Source: Gammaproteobacteria bacterium
GTDB taxonomy: Bacteria; Pseudomonadota; Gammaproteobacteria; JAABTG01
Reading direction: 5' to 3'
Length of the DNA stretch: 44,205 nucleotides
NCBI GenBank assembly: GCA_030066245.1
Contig: JASJBY010000032.1
Location: forward strand, 1-44,205
Both the position numbers and the translations under genes were made by a program. Of this stretch, positions 34,513 through 43,908 are shown piece after piece. The stretch's first letter is position 1; each line of letters opens with the position of its first letter. The notes below the pieces were generated by a model. The model did not search any database, had not been told where the DNA came from, and saw nothing but the letters and a program-made list of their open reading frames with translations.

Positions 34513-35535
34513 TTACAGATAGTCTTTTACCAAAATATCAGCAATCTGAACGCTGTTCAGTGCTGCTCCTTTGCGCACGTTGTCGGATACGATCCACATG
34601 TCCAGGCCGCGCTCGTGGGAAATGTCTTCACGGATGCGCCCCACGAACACGGGATCCGTGCCGGCGGACTCGGTGACCGCGGTTGGATAACCTCCGGGCG
34701 CCCGTTCGTCCATGACCACCACGCCGGGGGCATCCTCCAGCAGTCGCCTGGCGTCATCGGCCGAAAGCTTCTCCCGAGTCTCGATGTGCACGGCCTCGGA
34801 ATGGCCGAAGAAGACCGGCACACGCGCAGTCGTCGGATTAACGCGTATGCTCTCGTCCCCCATAATCTTGCGGGTTTCCCACACCATCTTCATTTCTTCC
34901 TTGGTGTAGCCATTGTCGAGAAACACGTCGATCTCGGGAAGCACGTTAAATGCGATTTGCTTCGGATAAACATGGGGTTCGATGGGCTTGGCGTTGAGCA
35001 GGGCGGCAGTCTGCCCGGCAAGCTCCTCGATAGCCTCTTTTCCGGTCCCGGATACAGCCTGGTAGGTACACACGTTGATGCGTTCAATGCCGGCGGCAGC
35101 ATGGATAGGGTTTAACGCGACCACCATCTGGATGGTTGAGCAGTTCGGGTTTGCGATGATGCCACGATTCTCGTGCTCGGCTATTTTCTCCGGGTTGACC
35201 TCGGGCACCACCAGTGGAATGTCGTCGTCGTAGCGGAACTGGGAAGTGTTGTCGATGACGATGCATCCTGCCTCAGCCGCCCGCGGTGCATGCACCTTGG
35301 AAACGCCGGCGCCGGCGGAAAACAGCCCGATCTGAGCCTTTGAAAAATCGAATTCCTCCAGGTTTTCTACCCGTATGTGCTTGCCTCTGAACTCGATGCG
35401 TTTACCCGCCGAGCGACTGCTCGCCAGGGGATAGAGTTGACCGACCGGAAATTCACGCTCGGCTAGGATAGAAAGCATCGCCTCACCCACCGCACCGGTG
35501 GCACCGACTACTGCAACATGGAACTCACGACTCAT
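34513..35535 (-). CDS. asd: Aspartate-semialdehyde dehydrogenase
   Basis: 340 residues. It reduces aspartyl phosphate to aspartate semialdehyde, the branch point for lysine/diaminopimelate, methionine and threonine. The NADP motif is VVGATGAVGEAML, the catalytic cysteine is C132 in ANPNCSTIQM, and HSEAVHIETREKL carries the active-site histidine region. This is the USG-1/asd2-like class used by many gammaproteobacteria. It lies upstream of fimV by 136 bases, as in Pseudomonas, and feeds dapC, dapD and metZ pathways also in this window. Confidence 0.95.
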   Translation of the reverse strand: MSREFHVAVVGATGAVGEAMLSILAEREFPVGQLYPLASSRSAGKRIEFRGKHIRVENLEEFDFSKAQIGLFSAGAGVSKVHAPRAAEAGCIVIDNTSQFRYDDDIPLVVPEVNPEKIAEHENRGIIANPNCSTIQMVVALNPIHAAAGIERINVCTYQAVSGTGKEAIEELAGQTAALLNAKPIEPHVYPKQIAFNVLPEIDVFLDNGYTKEEMKMVWETRKIMGDESIRVNPTTARVPVFFGHSEAVHIETREKLSADDARRLLEDAPGVVVMDERAPGGYPTAVTESAGTDPVFVGRIREDISHERGLDMWIVSDNVRKGAALNSVQIADILVKDYL

Positions 35536-35757
35536 CTGACCCTTCCTAGCGACCTCGGCGGGTCGTCACCTTAATCGGACAATCCGGATCGAACTTTAAC
35601 CGGCGCGGCAAACGGACCGGCCTAGAGGCCGCCGATTTCGCGGTGCCGGGGACGGAGCCTGACGGGGTGGAGGCGGCGTTTCGGCCGACGCCGGTAAGGC
35701 CGGCAAGCTCAACATCAGGGGGCGAAGGGGTGTGGCCCCGTAAGCAATCAGACTCGC

Positions 35758-36831
35758 TCACAAGGCGGCGGCGACGGCGTCGCCCATCTCCGCTGTCCCC
35801 ACCTTTTGTGTTCCAGGCGACACAATATCCGCCGTGCGCAGGCCCTGCTCCAGCACCGCGCCCACGGCGGACTCGATTCTATCCGCCAGAGCCGGTGCCC
35901 CGAGGCTGTGGCGAAGCATCATTGCCAGCGAGAGTATGGTTGCCAGCGGATTCGCGACACCCTGGCCGGCGATATCGGGTGCCGAACCGTGGATGGGTTC
36001 GTACAGCCCCTGGCCTCGGGTGTTGAGGGAAGCGGACGGCAGCATGCCGATGGAGCCGGTCAGCATGGCGGCCTGGTCGGAGAGGATGTCGCCGAACATG
36101 TTGGTAGTGACGAGCACGTCAAACTGCTTGGGATCCTTGACCAGCTGCATGGCGGCGTTATCAACGTACATGTGCGACAGTTCCACATCCGGGAACTCCT
36201 GCCCGACCCGGGTCACGACTTCACGCCAGAAGGCCGTGGCCTCCAGTACGTTGGCCTTGTCCACGGAGCAGACACGCCGCCGACGTCCGCGAGCCGCCTG
36301 CATGGCGACCCGTGCGATGCGCTCGATTTCACTCTCTCCGTAAACCAGCGTGTTGAAAGCTTCCCGTTCCCCATCGTCCCGGGTGCGCATGCCACGGGGC
36401 TCACCGAAGTAGATCCCGCCGGTAAGCTCCCGCACGATGAGAATGTCCAGGCCGTTGACCACCGGGGATTTCAGGGTCGACGCATCGGCCAGCTGAGGAT
36501 AGAGGATCGCAGGGCGCAGATTCGCAAACAGACCGAGGCCGGCGCGTAGTCCCAGCAGTCCCTTCTCGGGTCGCCGCGCGGTTTCGACGTCATCCCAGCG
36601 TGGACCGCCGACGGCGCCCAGCAGAATGGCATCGGCGGCGCGTGCACGCTCCAGGGTTTCTTCTGGGAGAGGCCCACCCGCCGCATCGATGGCGGCTCCG
36701 CCGATCAGGGCCTCGTCCACGACCGGCTCAGGCCAATCCGGGCCAGTCAACGCGCCCAGAACCTTCACCGCCTCGGCAACGATCTCCGGACCGATGCCAT
36801 CGCCGGGCAATACCAGTATCTTCTTGGCCAT
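35758..36831 (-). CDS. leuB: 3-isopropylmalate dehydrogenase
   Basis: 357 residues from MAKKILVLPGDGIGPEI; the start 33 bases upstream would overlap leuD and is rejected. It oxidises and decarboxylates 3-isopropylmalate in leucine synthesis. The metal/substrate site is shown by NMFGDILSDQAAML, and VRELTGGIYFGEPRG is typical of LeuB and not of isocitrate dehydrogenase. It follows leuD by 11 bases, so the two are cotranscribed. A 222-base gap separates it from asd. Confidence 0.95.
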   Translation of the reverse strand: MAKKILVLPGDGIGPEIVAEAVKVLGALTGPDWPEPVVDEALIGGAAIDAAGGPLPEETLERARAADAILLGAVGGPRWDDVETARRPEKGLLGLRAGLGLFANLRPAILYPQLADASTLKSPVVNGLDILIVRELTGGIYFGEPRGMRTRDDGEREAFNTLVYGESEIERIARVAMQAARGRRRRVCSVDKANVLEATAFWREVVTRVGQEFPDVELSHMYVDNAAMQLVKDPKQFDVLVTTNMFGDILSDQAAMLTGSIGMLPSASLNTRGQGLYEPIHGSAPDIAGQGVANPLATILSLAMMLRHSLGAPALADRIESAVGAVLEQGLRTADIVSPGTQKVGTAEMGDAVAAAL

Positions 36832-36842
36832 GGCTTCGTTGC

Positions 36843-37487
36843 TCAGAGTTCCGTGAACAACCACGGGGCCTGGGCCCGGCGTCGTTCCTCGTAGGCCCTT
36901 ATCTCTTCCTCATGCTGCAGGGTCAGTCCTATCTCGTCCAGCCCGTTCACAAGACAATGCTTGCGGAAAGCGTCTACGTCAAACGGCAGCGTCTCGCCGC
37001 TTGGCGTCGTCACGCTCTGTGCGGGCAAATCCACCGCCAGGCTATATCCGGGGCCGACTGCTGCTTCCTGGAACAGCCGGTCCACCGCCTGGTCTTCGAG
37101 CACAATGGGCAGCAGACCATTCTTGAAACAGTTGTTATAGAATATGTCGGCGAAGCTCGGGGCGATGATGACGCGGATGCCGTAGTCCAACAACGCCCAC
37201 GGGGCGTGTTCACGGCTCGAACCACAACCGAAGTTGGCGCGCGCCAGCAGCATGCTTGCGCCGCGATAACGCTGCTGGTTGAGGACGAAATCCGGGTTGA
37301 GCGGTCGACCGGTGCAGTCCTGACCCGGCTCACCATGATCCAGGTAGCGCCACTCGTCGAAAAGGTAGGGTCCGAACCCGCTGCGCTTGATCGATTTGAG
37401 AAACTGCTTGGGAATAATGGCGTCGGTGTCTACGTTGGCTCGGTCCAGCGGCACAACCAAGCCCGTCAGCTGGGTAAACGGCTGCAT
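36843..37487 (-). CDS. leuD: 3-isopropylmalate dehydratase small subunit
   Basis: 214 residues from MQPFTQLTGLVVPLDRANVD; a frame extension over the queG promoter is rejected. With LeuC it isomerises 2-isopropylmalate. NVDTDAIIPKQFLK and NFGCGSSREHAPW are family signatures. The usual partner leuC would be expected directly upstream, but queG lies there on the other strand, so leuC must be encoded elsewhere. Confidence 0.95.
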   Translation of the reverse strand: MQPFTQLTGLVVPLDRANVDTDAIIPKQFLKSIKRSGFGPYLFDEWRYLDHGEPGQDCTGRPLNPDFVLNQQRYRGASMLLARANFGCGSSREHAPWALLDYGIRVIIAPSFADIFYNNCFKNGLLPIVLEDQAVDRLFQEAAVGPGYSLAVDLPAQSVTTPSGETLPFDVDAFRKHCLVNGLDEIGLTLQHEEEIRAYEERRRAQAPWLFTEL

Positions 37488-37643
37488 GGGCGTCAGAGAC
37501 TCTTCGTCAAAGTGTCGGCGTGTCTTCAAAGACGAAGCAATATACCGCAATACGGCCGCCCATGACACACTGCGGCCCCTGGCTCCACCAGGCAGCGGCC
37601 TCTGCCATCCCCTGACGCGGCAGGCCAGCGCCCTGCGGCTGTA

Positions 37644-38711
37644 ATGCACCACCTCAATGCCGCGTCCCTGGATACCACGTGTCTGCTCGCAGACATCAGG
37701 CGGTGGGGTACCGAACTAGGATTCCAACGGCTCGGCATTACCGACACGAACCTGCCGAAAGACGAGGCGCGACTCGCCGCGTGGCTGGAACGGGGTTATC
37801 ACGGTGCCATGGGCTACATGGCCCGCCACGGTACGAAACGCTCCCGGCCGTCGGAACTGGTGCCGGGCACACTTCGCGTCATCTCGGCGCGGATGGATTA
37901 TCTGCCCCCTAACGCAAGGCCGCCCATGGACGTTCTTGGTCAAGACAGCCTCGGTTACCTGTCTCGCTACGCGCTGGGCCGGGATTATCATAAAGTGCTG
38001 CGCAAGCGCCTCAAGCTACTTGCGCAACGAATCACCCGGCAGATCGGAGAGTTCGGCTATCGGGTATTCGTGGACAGCGCACCGGTGCTGGAGAAAGCTC
38101 TGGCGCGCAACGCCGGTCTCGGCTGGATCGGAAAGCACACCAACCTACTCAGCCGCGAGGCCGGCTCCTGGTTTTTCATCGGTGAGATCTACACCGACCT
38201 GCCGTTGCCGGTGGACAAGGCCGAAAACGACCATTGCGGCAGCTGCCAGGCCTGCATCGAGATATGTCCCACGCGCGCCATCGTCGCACCTTACCAGCTC
38301 GACGCCAGACGCTGCATCTCGTATCTCACCATTGAGCTGCGGGGAACGATTCCCGTGGAACTCCGTCCGCAAATCGGAAATCGTGTTTTCGGCTGCGACG
38401 ACTGCCAGCTCGTCTGCCCATGGAACAGGTTTGCCTGCGCAACACCGGAAACCGACTTCCTCGCCCGTCACGGCCTGGATGCACCGCAGCTCGTCGAGCT
38501 GTTCAACTGGGACCAAGCCACGTTTCTGCGCAAGACCGAAGGCACGCCCATCCGTCGCATCGGCTATCACTGCTGGCTGCGCAACCTGGCGGTGGCCCTG
38601 GGCAATGCTTCCACATCGCCCAAAATCGTTGCGGCATTGGGTAATCGCGTCGACCACCCCTCCGCTCTGGTGAGAGAACACGTGCTATGGGCACGCAGCC
38701 GGCATACTTGA
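37644..38711 (+). CDS. queG: Epoxyqueuosine reductase QueG
   Basis: 355 residues. It performs the last step of queuosine synthesis in tRNA, removing the epoxide oxygen with cobalamin and two [4Fe-4S] clusters. The clusters are bound by HCGSCQACIEICPT and by GCDDCQLVCPWN plus a further cysteine. VFVDSAPVLEK carries the catalytic aspartate region. The C-terminal 60 residues are HEAT-like. It is divergent from leuD across 156 bases, which probably hold both promoters. Confidence 0.94.
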   Translation: MHHLNAASLDTTCLLADIRRWGTELGFQRLGITDTNLPKDEARLAAWLERGYHGAMGYMARHGTKRSRPSELVPGTLRVISARMDYLPPNARPPMDVLGQDSLGYLSRYALGRDYHKVLRKRLKLLAQRITRQIGEFGYRVFVDSAPVLEKALARNAGLGWIGKHTNLLSREAGSWFFIGEIYTDLPLPVDKAENDHCGSCQACIEICPTRAIVAPYQLDARRCISYLTIELRGTIPVELRPQIGNRVFGCDDCQLVCPWNRFACATPETDFLARHGLDAPQLVELFNWDQATFLRKTEGTPIRRIGYHCWLRNLAVALGNASTSPKIVAALGNRVDHPSALVREHVLWARSRHT

Positions 38712-38760
38712 AACTTGCCAAGGCCTGCAGGACAACCAGACGTCCGTGAGTACGTGAACC

Positions 38761-39150
38761 ATGGCCAACATATATAGCATCGCACATGTCAGCCTTGTCG
38801 TGGCTGACGCTGAGAGATCGCTGGCTTTCTACCGGGACTTGCTTGGCCTTGAGGTGGATCCGTCACGCCCGGACCTGGGTTACCCGGGTGCATGGTTGAA
38901 GGTGGCTGAACAGGAGATTCACCTGCTGGAACTGCCGAATCCCGACCCGGTGACAGGCCGACCGAGCCACGGCGGGCGCGACCGGCATGTCGCTCTCCAC
39001 GTCCGCGCATTGGCAGCGCTGAAATCCAAGCTGTCCTCGGCGAACATCCCCTTCACCATGAGCCGCTCGGGCCGGCCCGCCCTTTTCTGCCGGGACCCCG
39101 ACGGCAACGCCTTGGAATTCATTGAGACGAATGACGGCGGCCCACGCTGA
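38761..39150 (+). CDS. VOC-superfamily (glyoxalase/dioxygenase fold) protein
   Basis: 129 residues, one VOC domain made of two beta-alpha-beta-beta-beta modules. Module 1: AHVSLVVADAERSLAFYRDL with the metal histidine; E-x-H-L region EIHLLELP. Module 2: RHVALHVRALAALKSKL and DPDGNALEFIE, with histidine and glutamate in metal-ligand positions. Substrate cannot be named; lactoylglutathione lyase, methylmalonyl-CoA epimerase and fosfomycin-type enzymes share this fold. It starts 49 bases after queG and may be cotranscribed with it. Confidence 0.87.
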   Translation: MANIYSIAHVSLVVADAERSLAFYRDLLGLEVDPSRPDLGYPGAWLKVAEQEIHLLELPNPDPVTGRPSHGGRDRHVALHVRALAALKSKLSSANIPFTMSRSGRPALFCRDPDGNALEFIETNDGGPR

Positions 39151-39614
39151 GCTCGCCGCCAAGCGGTACTGTGGCCATCCCCAAGGCGTCTGCCACCCGT
39201 CTGGCGCAGTCGCCTCCATTTGCCGAGCCGCGATTTGTAACGGCTCCACCGCGACCAAGCTTGCGTTTCTCCTATACAAGTGTTCCGAGATATTGGACAC
39301 TCGCCACCACGTAACCAGCGCGGGTCCGGTCGCGGCGTCGAATCCAATGAATCTCGACAAGCTCAGCGTGGCGATGCATTCCTGCAGCGCACGCCAGTTC
39401 AGGGCACAACTCGGTGGCGTGCCCACTCGGTTGAACGGCCGTTCACCGGACGGCCGTTTCGGTCCGCCGCGCCCCTGCCCTAGCGAGAAGCGGAGATGCC
39501 GGGCGTAAGCTATCCGTGCGCTGCTCGTCGTCTACGCCGCTGCGCCAACGCGTCGACCGGACCTGCATGTGGCGTATTCCGAATCATCGATAGAGTTAAC
39601 GGCTCCAGACAGGC
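39151..39614. other. Intergenic region upstream of dapC
   Basis: About 460 bases with no credible gene. It contains two nearby ACGGCCGT palindromes around 39436 and 39450 and probably the dapC-dapD promoter near its right end, where the sequence becomes more AT-rich. No terminator, tRNA or known RNA was found. Confidence 0.45.
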
Positions 39615-40808
39615 ATGAACCCTGACCTCGGCCAGCTCCAACCCTACCCGTTCGAGCGGCTGGCCCGACTCAAGCAGGGACTGACACCTCCCGCAGGCAT
39701 GAAGCACATCAGCATGTCCATCGGTGAGCCACAACACGCGGCACCGGCGTTTGTTGCGGAGGAAGTCCTGTCCCACCTTCACGGCTTGGCACGCTACCCT
39801 ACGACGAAGGGCGACCTGCGCCTCAGGGAAGCCATCACCGCATGGGCGGCTCGGCGCTTTCACCTTCCGATGGGGTCCCTCGATGCCGAACGCAACGTCT
39901 TGCCGGTCAGCGGCACCCGAGAAGCACTGTTTGCGATTGCCCAGGCAATCGTCGATCGGCGCAGAGCGCCGATTACCGTGTTGCCGAATCCTTTCTACCA
40001 GATATACGAGGGTGCAAGCATACTGGCCGGCGCTACCCCTTTCTTTGCGACTGCCGACAGCCGCTCCCGCTTCATCCCTGACTTCGATGCGGTCGGCGAG
40101 CATATCTGGCGACGCTGCCAGCTGCTATACCTTTGCTCGCCGGGCAATCCGACTGGCGCTGTGGTCCCCCTCCATTCACTGCAGCGTCTTATTGAGCTCG
40201 CCGACCGACACGACTTCATTATCGCATCCGACGAGTGCTACTCGGAGATTTATGCCGACGAAGCGCAACCGCCGCCGGGACTGCTCCAGGCGGCGGCAGA
40301 TATGGGCCGGACGGGATTCCAGCGTTGCCTAGTCCTCAACAGCCTTTCAAAACGCTCCAACGTACCTGGTCTCCGTTCCGGGTTTGTGGCGGGCGATGCC
40401 GACATCATCGAACGTTTTCTGCTCTACCGAACCTACCACGGTTGTACGATGCCGCTGCCTGCTCAGGCTGCCAGCATCGCCGCGTGGGAAGACGAGAAGC
40501 ACGTCATCGAGAACAGGCAACGCTATCGGCAGAAGTTCGAGGCGGTCCTGGGCATTCTCTCCTCCATCCTGGACGTGCATCGTCCAGAAGCAGGCTTTTT
40601 CCTCTGGCCGAGGACACCTGGCGACGACCAGCACTTCACCAAGGCGCTGTATGCCAAACACAACGTCACGGTTCTGCCGGGCAGCTACCTGTCGAGAGAG
40701 GTGAAGGGCCTGAACCCTGGTCACGGCCACGTTCGCATGGCCCTGGTAGCACCCATCGAGGATTGCGTGGAAGCTGCCCAGCGCATCAGCTTGATGCTCA
40801 GTGGCTAA
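39615..40808 (+). CDS. dapC: Succinyldiaminopimelate transaminase DapC
   Basis: 397 residues, a class I/II PLP aminotransferase. The PLP lysine is K246 in SLSKRSNVPGLRSGF; SPGNPTGAVV and ASDECYSEIY are family motifs. N-terminal MNPDLGQLQPYPFERLARLK matches the DapC group of beta- and gammaproteobacteria. It converts N-succinyl-2-amino-6-ketopimelate to succinyl-diaminopimelate in the lysine and peptidoglycan precursor pathway. The next gene, 33 bases on, is dapD, which makes its precursor, so the two form an operon. Confidence 0.93.
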   Translation: MNPDLGQLQPYPFERLARLKQGLTPPAGMKHISMSIGEPQHAAPAFVAEEVLSHLHGLARYPTTKGDLRLREAITAWAARRFHLPMGSLDAERNVLPVSGTREALFAIAQAIVDRRRAPITVLPNPFYQIYEGASILAGATPFFATADSRSRFIPDFDAVGEHIWRRCQLLYLCSPGNPTGAVVPLHSLQRLIELADRHDFIIASDECYSEIYADEAQPPPGLLQAAADMGRTGFQRCLVLNSLSKRSNVPGLRSGFVAGDADIIERFLLYRTYHGCTMPLPAQAASIAAWEDEKHVIENRQRYRQKFEAVLGILSSILDVHRPEAGFFLWPRTPGDDQHFTKALYAKHNVTVLPGSYLSREVKGLNPGHGHVRMALVAPIEDCVEAAQRISLMLSG

Positions 40809-40841
40809 GCCACAGACACAGAAACCAATGGGAGTAAACAC

Positions 40842-41663
40842 ATGAACGATCTTCGCGCAACCATAGAACAAGCCTACGAGCGTCGAGCTGATATCACGCC
40901 GCGCAGCGTTGAGACCCTGGTGAAGGAAGCTGTCGACGAGGTCATTGTTCAGCTGGACCGGGGGGAGCTCAGGGTTGCAGAGAAGCAGACCGACGACTGG
41001 GTTGTTCACGAGTGGCTGAAGAAAGCCGTGCTTTTGTCATTCCGCATTTCGGACAATGAGTTCTTGAAAGGCGGCTTCACCAATTATTTTGACAAAGTCC
41101 CGGCAAAGTACGCGGACTGTAACTCGCGCGAGTTCCGGGAGTACGGGGTGCGGGTAGTCCCTCCGGCTTCCGCCCGCCGTGGGGCCTACATCGCACCGGG
41201 AGTCGTGTTGATGCCCTCCTACGTGAACATCGGCGCCTACGTTGACAGCGGCACCATGGTGGATACTTGGGCAACAGTTGGCTCCTGCGCCCAGATAGGC
41301 AAGAGTGTTCACCTCTCTGGCGGGGTCGGCATCGGCGGAGTGCTGGAGCCACTGCAGGCGAATCCCACCATCATAGAGGACAACTGCTTCATAGGTGCCC
41401 GTTCGGAGATCGTGGAAGGTGTCATCGTCGGCGAGGGAGCGGTGATCTCAATGGGCGTGTACATCGGCCAGAGCACCCGAATCTACAATCGCGAAACCGG
41501 GGAGATCACTTACGGCCGCATCCCGCCCGGCGCCGTCGTAGTGCCAGGCAACCTACCCGCCGGGAACGGCAAGTACAGCCTCTATTGTGCGGTGATAGTC
41601 AAGCAAGTCGATGAGAAGACTCGCAGTAAGATAGGTATCAACGAGCTGCTGCGCAATATTTGA
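40842..41663 (+). CDS. dapD: Tetrahydrodipicolinate N-succinyltransferase DapD
   Basis: 273 residues, same size as E. coli DapD. It succinylates tetrahydrodipicolinate using succinyl-CoA. The left-handed beta-helix of hexapeptide repeats is evident (GAYIAPGVVLMPSYVNIGAY, VHLSGGVGIGGVLEPLQANP, FIGARSEIVEGVIVGEGAVI). GGAG lies before the ATG. It is followed by a terminator-like hairpin shared with the convergent HU gene. dapE, the next pathway gene, is not in the window. Confidence 0.96.
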   Translation: MNDLRATIEQAYERRADITPRSVETLVKEAVDEVIVQLDRGELRVAEKQTDDWVVHEWLKKAVLLSFRISDNEFLKGGFTNYFDKVPAKYADCNSREFREYGVRVVPPASARRGAYIAPGVVLMPSYVNIGAYVDSGTMVDTWATVGSCAQIGKSVHLSGGVGIGGVLEPLQANPTIIEDNCFIGARSEIVEGVIVGEGAVISMGVYIGQSTRIYNRETGEITYGRIPPGAVVVPGNLPAGNGKYSLYCAVIVKQVDEKTRSKIGINELLRNI

Positions 41664-41710
41664 GCAGTGCCGGGCTGCGGGTTGCAAGGCAATCCCGATG
41701 CTGATGCAAC

Positions 41711-41741
41711 AAAAAAAGCGTGGGGCGGCGAACCCCACGCT
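41711..41741 (-). terminator. Terminator of the HU-like gene, shared with dapD
   Basis: A perfect 9-bp stem AGCGTGGGG/CCCCACGCT (41717-41725 and 41733-41741) closes a 7-base loop. On the minus strand it is followed by a seven-T run, a strong terminator for the HU gene 59 bases upstream. For dapD the plus-strand tail is TCCTCTC, weaker. Confidence 0.9.
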
Positions 41742-41800
41742 TCCTCTCACCGTTTTCTGCGAGCGCCGGTCTGAGCACGCGACCGGCGCGGCTCGGCGCG

Positions 41801-42280
41801 CTACTGGACCATTTCCTTCAGGCCCTTCAGGGCGGTTATCTTGACCACCGTGCGGGCAGGCTTGGCCTTAATCATAATTTCTTCGCCGGTAAACGGATTG
41901 CGCCCCTTGCGTGCTTTGGTGGCGGGCTTGCGCGACGTCCTGATCTTCATCAGACCCGGCATGGTGAACTGTCCGGCAGCCCGCTTCTTGACATGCCGCT
42001 CGATGATGGAATTCAGCTCATCCACCACCGCCAAAACATCTTTCTTTGCCACGCCGGTATTCTCTACCAGGGCTGAGAGCAACTGCGCTTTGGTGTAGGA
42101 CTCCCGAATCGGCGTCGAAACCTTTTTCGGCGCCGCAGCGCGAGGCGCAGTCTTCTTGGGAGCTGCCTTCCTGGGAGCCGCCTTCCTGACAGCGGCTTTC
42201 TTCACAGTTCTGGCGCCTACGCTTCTGGCGCGTGACGCAGTCTTCTTCCTGGCACTTTTCTTCGTCGAAACTCTCGGCAT
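41801..42280 (-). CDS. HU/IHF-family nucleoid protein with histone-H1-like N-terminal tail
   Basis: 159 residues. The N-terminal 55 residues are lysine-, arginine- and alanine-rich (KKAAVRKAAPRKAAPKK), with no acidic residue until about position 60, like eukaryotic H1 tails. Residues about 60-159 are an HU domain: SYTKAQLLSALVENTGVAK, then TMPGLMKIRTSRKPATKARK and GRNPFTGEEI, which is the DNA-bending arm signature. It binds DNA in the nucleoid; the tail should add sequence-independent contacts and compaction. The ATG at 42280 has a G-rich ribosome site close by (GGGGGGCAAAG). It is transcribed alone, convergent with dapD. Confidence 0.92.
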   Translation of the reverse strand: MPRVSTKKSARKKTASRARSVGARTVKKAAVRKAAPRKAAPKKTAPRAAAPKKVSTPIRESYTKAQLLSALVENTGVAKKDVLAVVDELNSIIERHVKKRAAGQFTMPGLMKIRTSRKPATKARKGRNPFTGEEIMIKAKPARTVVKITALKGLKEMVQ

Positions 42281-43148
42281 CTTTGCCCCCCGTCTGTATC
42301 TGTTAGCTTGCCTTCCGTTAAGTGATTCAGCCTGCGGATCCAACATCCGCCATCCCCCGATGCCTGTTGGCGTAAGGCGAAAAGGCTAGCGAAAGATAGC
42401 AACGCCTATCGCGAGATACAACCAGTTTAGGACATAATTTTCAGTTTCAAAGGCTTTTTTGCTGAAAAAAACGCATGGGCACCCCATTCTCCGACGGTCG
42501 GACAAACTGGCAACGGCCGAGGTGAAAAACAAGGGCGACAGGATGCAGCCTCAAACAGACTGCCCATGGCCCCGCCTTTTTGCCGCAAACAGCCATGCGC
42601 GGCGCTCTTGCCGTCGAGCAAAGACGCACGGGTTCCGGAATCAACCGAGAGCAAACAAGTGAACGCCGATTGCAGCTTCACACGCCGCACGACAGATGCT
42701 GCGCCCGCCCCAGGATCGATCCCTTGCCTGTAAGCGTACACGTGGTCTTCACCGTGGGAAGAGCGGCACCGCCTGAGGCCGTGGCACAAGGCATACGCCC
42801 TGCGTTCCGACCGTGTATAGGTGTCCCGGGAAGTCGAATACTTGTCGCAGCAACCGGTTCGGGTCCGGAAGCGGCTGCGCCGGGACCGAGAGTGCTGCCC
42901 GGGCGAGGAACACACCCATTACCCATGAGATGGCCTCTGTAGGGCGCACGCCCGTAGCGAACCCGAGCACCCAAGACAGGTTTGCCATACGACAGCCCGT
43001 GTGCATTTCTGCAAGGGGAAGCGGACTTCGGAGGGGCGGGCCGTTGTTGACCGGCCCTGCAAGAAGTCTGTTGACGAGCCGGCCGGTCGCAGGCCATCAT
43101 CACGCCTGGTACAGCGCAGTCCAGTGACAGCATCCGAGAACAAATACC
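42281..43148. other. Long region without a recognisable gene
   Basis: About 870 bases. Nearest the HU gene is an AT-rich stretch (about 42395-42475) that probably holds its promoter. The rest has open frames on both strands without domains, good ribosome sites or signal peptides; an 85-codon minus-strand frame at 42749-43006 contains one run that looks protein-like (GVRPTEAISWVMGVFLAR) but has no support. It may be degraded sequence adjoining the pseudogene to the right. Confidence 0.45.
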
Positions 43149-43908
43149 CTGTCTTTATCGATCCTGGCACTTGTCCCGTTGCTGTCATGCCTTGTCTGCG
43201 GCGCCGTCAACGCCGCGGCGCTGCCCGACGCCATCGAGCGGGTGAGGCCCAGCATCGTCGGCGTCGGCACCGTCCAGCACATCCGCAGACCGCCGGGCGA
43301 ATTCCGCGGCACTGGATTCGTCGTCGGTGATGGCCACCATGTCATTACCAATGCCCACAATCCTCCGGAGACACTCAACACCACCCGCAGGAGTTCCTGG
43401 CGATATTCACGGCAGGGAAGCGGGAGCAGGCGCGAAAGGCAGAGGTAATAGCATCGGACAGCGTACATGACGTGGCGCTGTTTCGTTTCCAGGGCACGGC
43501 GCTGCGCCTGGGGGATTCGCGCCGGGTGCGGGAGGGCGAGCTCTATGCGTTTACCGGATTCCCTATCGGCCTGGTACTGGGAATGCACCCGGTCACCCAC
43601 CGGGGTATTGTCTCCGCCATCACGCCTATCGTCATCCCGCAGATCTCCGCCGGCCAGCTTACGCCGGAAATGGTGAAACGGCTGAACGAGCCCTACGATA
43701 TAGTCCAGCTCGATGCGACCGCTTATACCGGAAACAGTGTTAGTCCCCTGTATTTCCCGGGTACGGGCGTGGTTGTGGGCGTCATAAACAAGGTTTTGTG
43801 AAGGAAAGCAAAGAGAATCTGCTCAAGGACCCAAGTGGGATCACCTATGCAATTCCGGCCACCTATGCCGAGGCGTTGATGAACCAAGCTGGTATCAAAG
43901 CCCGCTGA
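43149..43908 (+). pseudogene. Frameshifted trypsin-like (S1/DegP-fold) serine protease
   Basis: Three consecutive reading frames together encode one protein. Frame 1 has a hydrophobic signal-like segment (ILALVPLLSCLVCGAVNAA) and the histidine region FRGTGFVVGDGHHVITNAH. After about 43360-43385 the sense continues in another frame (EFLAIFTAGKREQARKAEVI, then HDVALFRF with the aspartate) up to TGNSVSPLYFPGTGVVVGVI. At a four-T run (43794-43797) the frame changes again to VKESKENLLKDPSGITYAI and ends at 43908. Both shifts equal one lost base. No good start codon is found before the signal-like segment. The serine motif is GNSVSP where active enzymes have GNSGGP or GNSGSP. It is either a decaying gene or has sequencing errors. 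Confidence 0.8.

Noticed and set aside
39430..39460. Two ACGGCCGT palindromes upstream of dapC as an operator
   Set aside because: Short GC-rich palindromes are frequent by chance at this base composition, and they lie more than 150 bases from the dapC start.
42855..42895. SRP-RNA-like GGTCCGGAAG followed by a pairing strand
   Set aside because: The conserved GGAAGCAGCC tetraloop-internal-loop context of 4.5S RNA is missing and the stem has a bulge; a chance match.
42427..43006. Overlapping minus- and plus-strand frames of 85-162 codons right of the HU gene
   Set aside because: Cysteine/arginine-rich products without domains or convincing starts on either strand; none preferred over the others.
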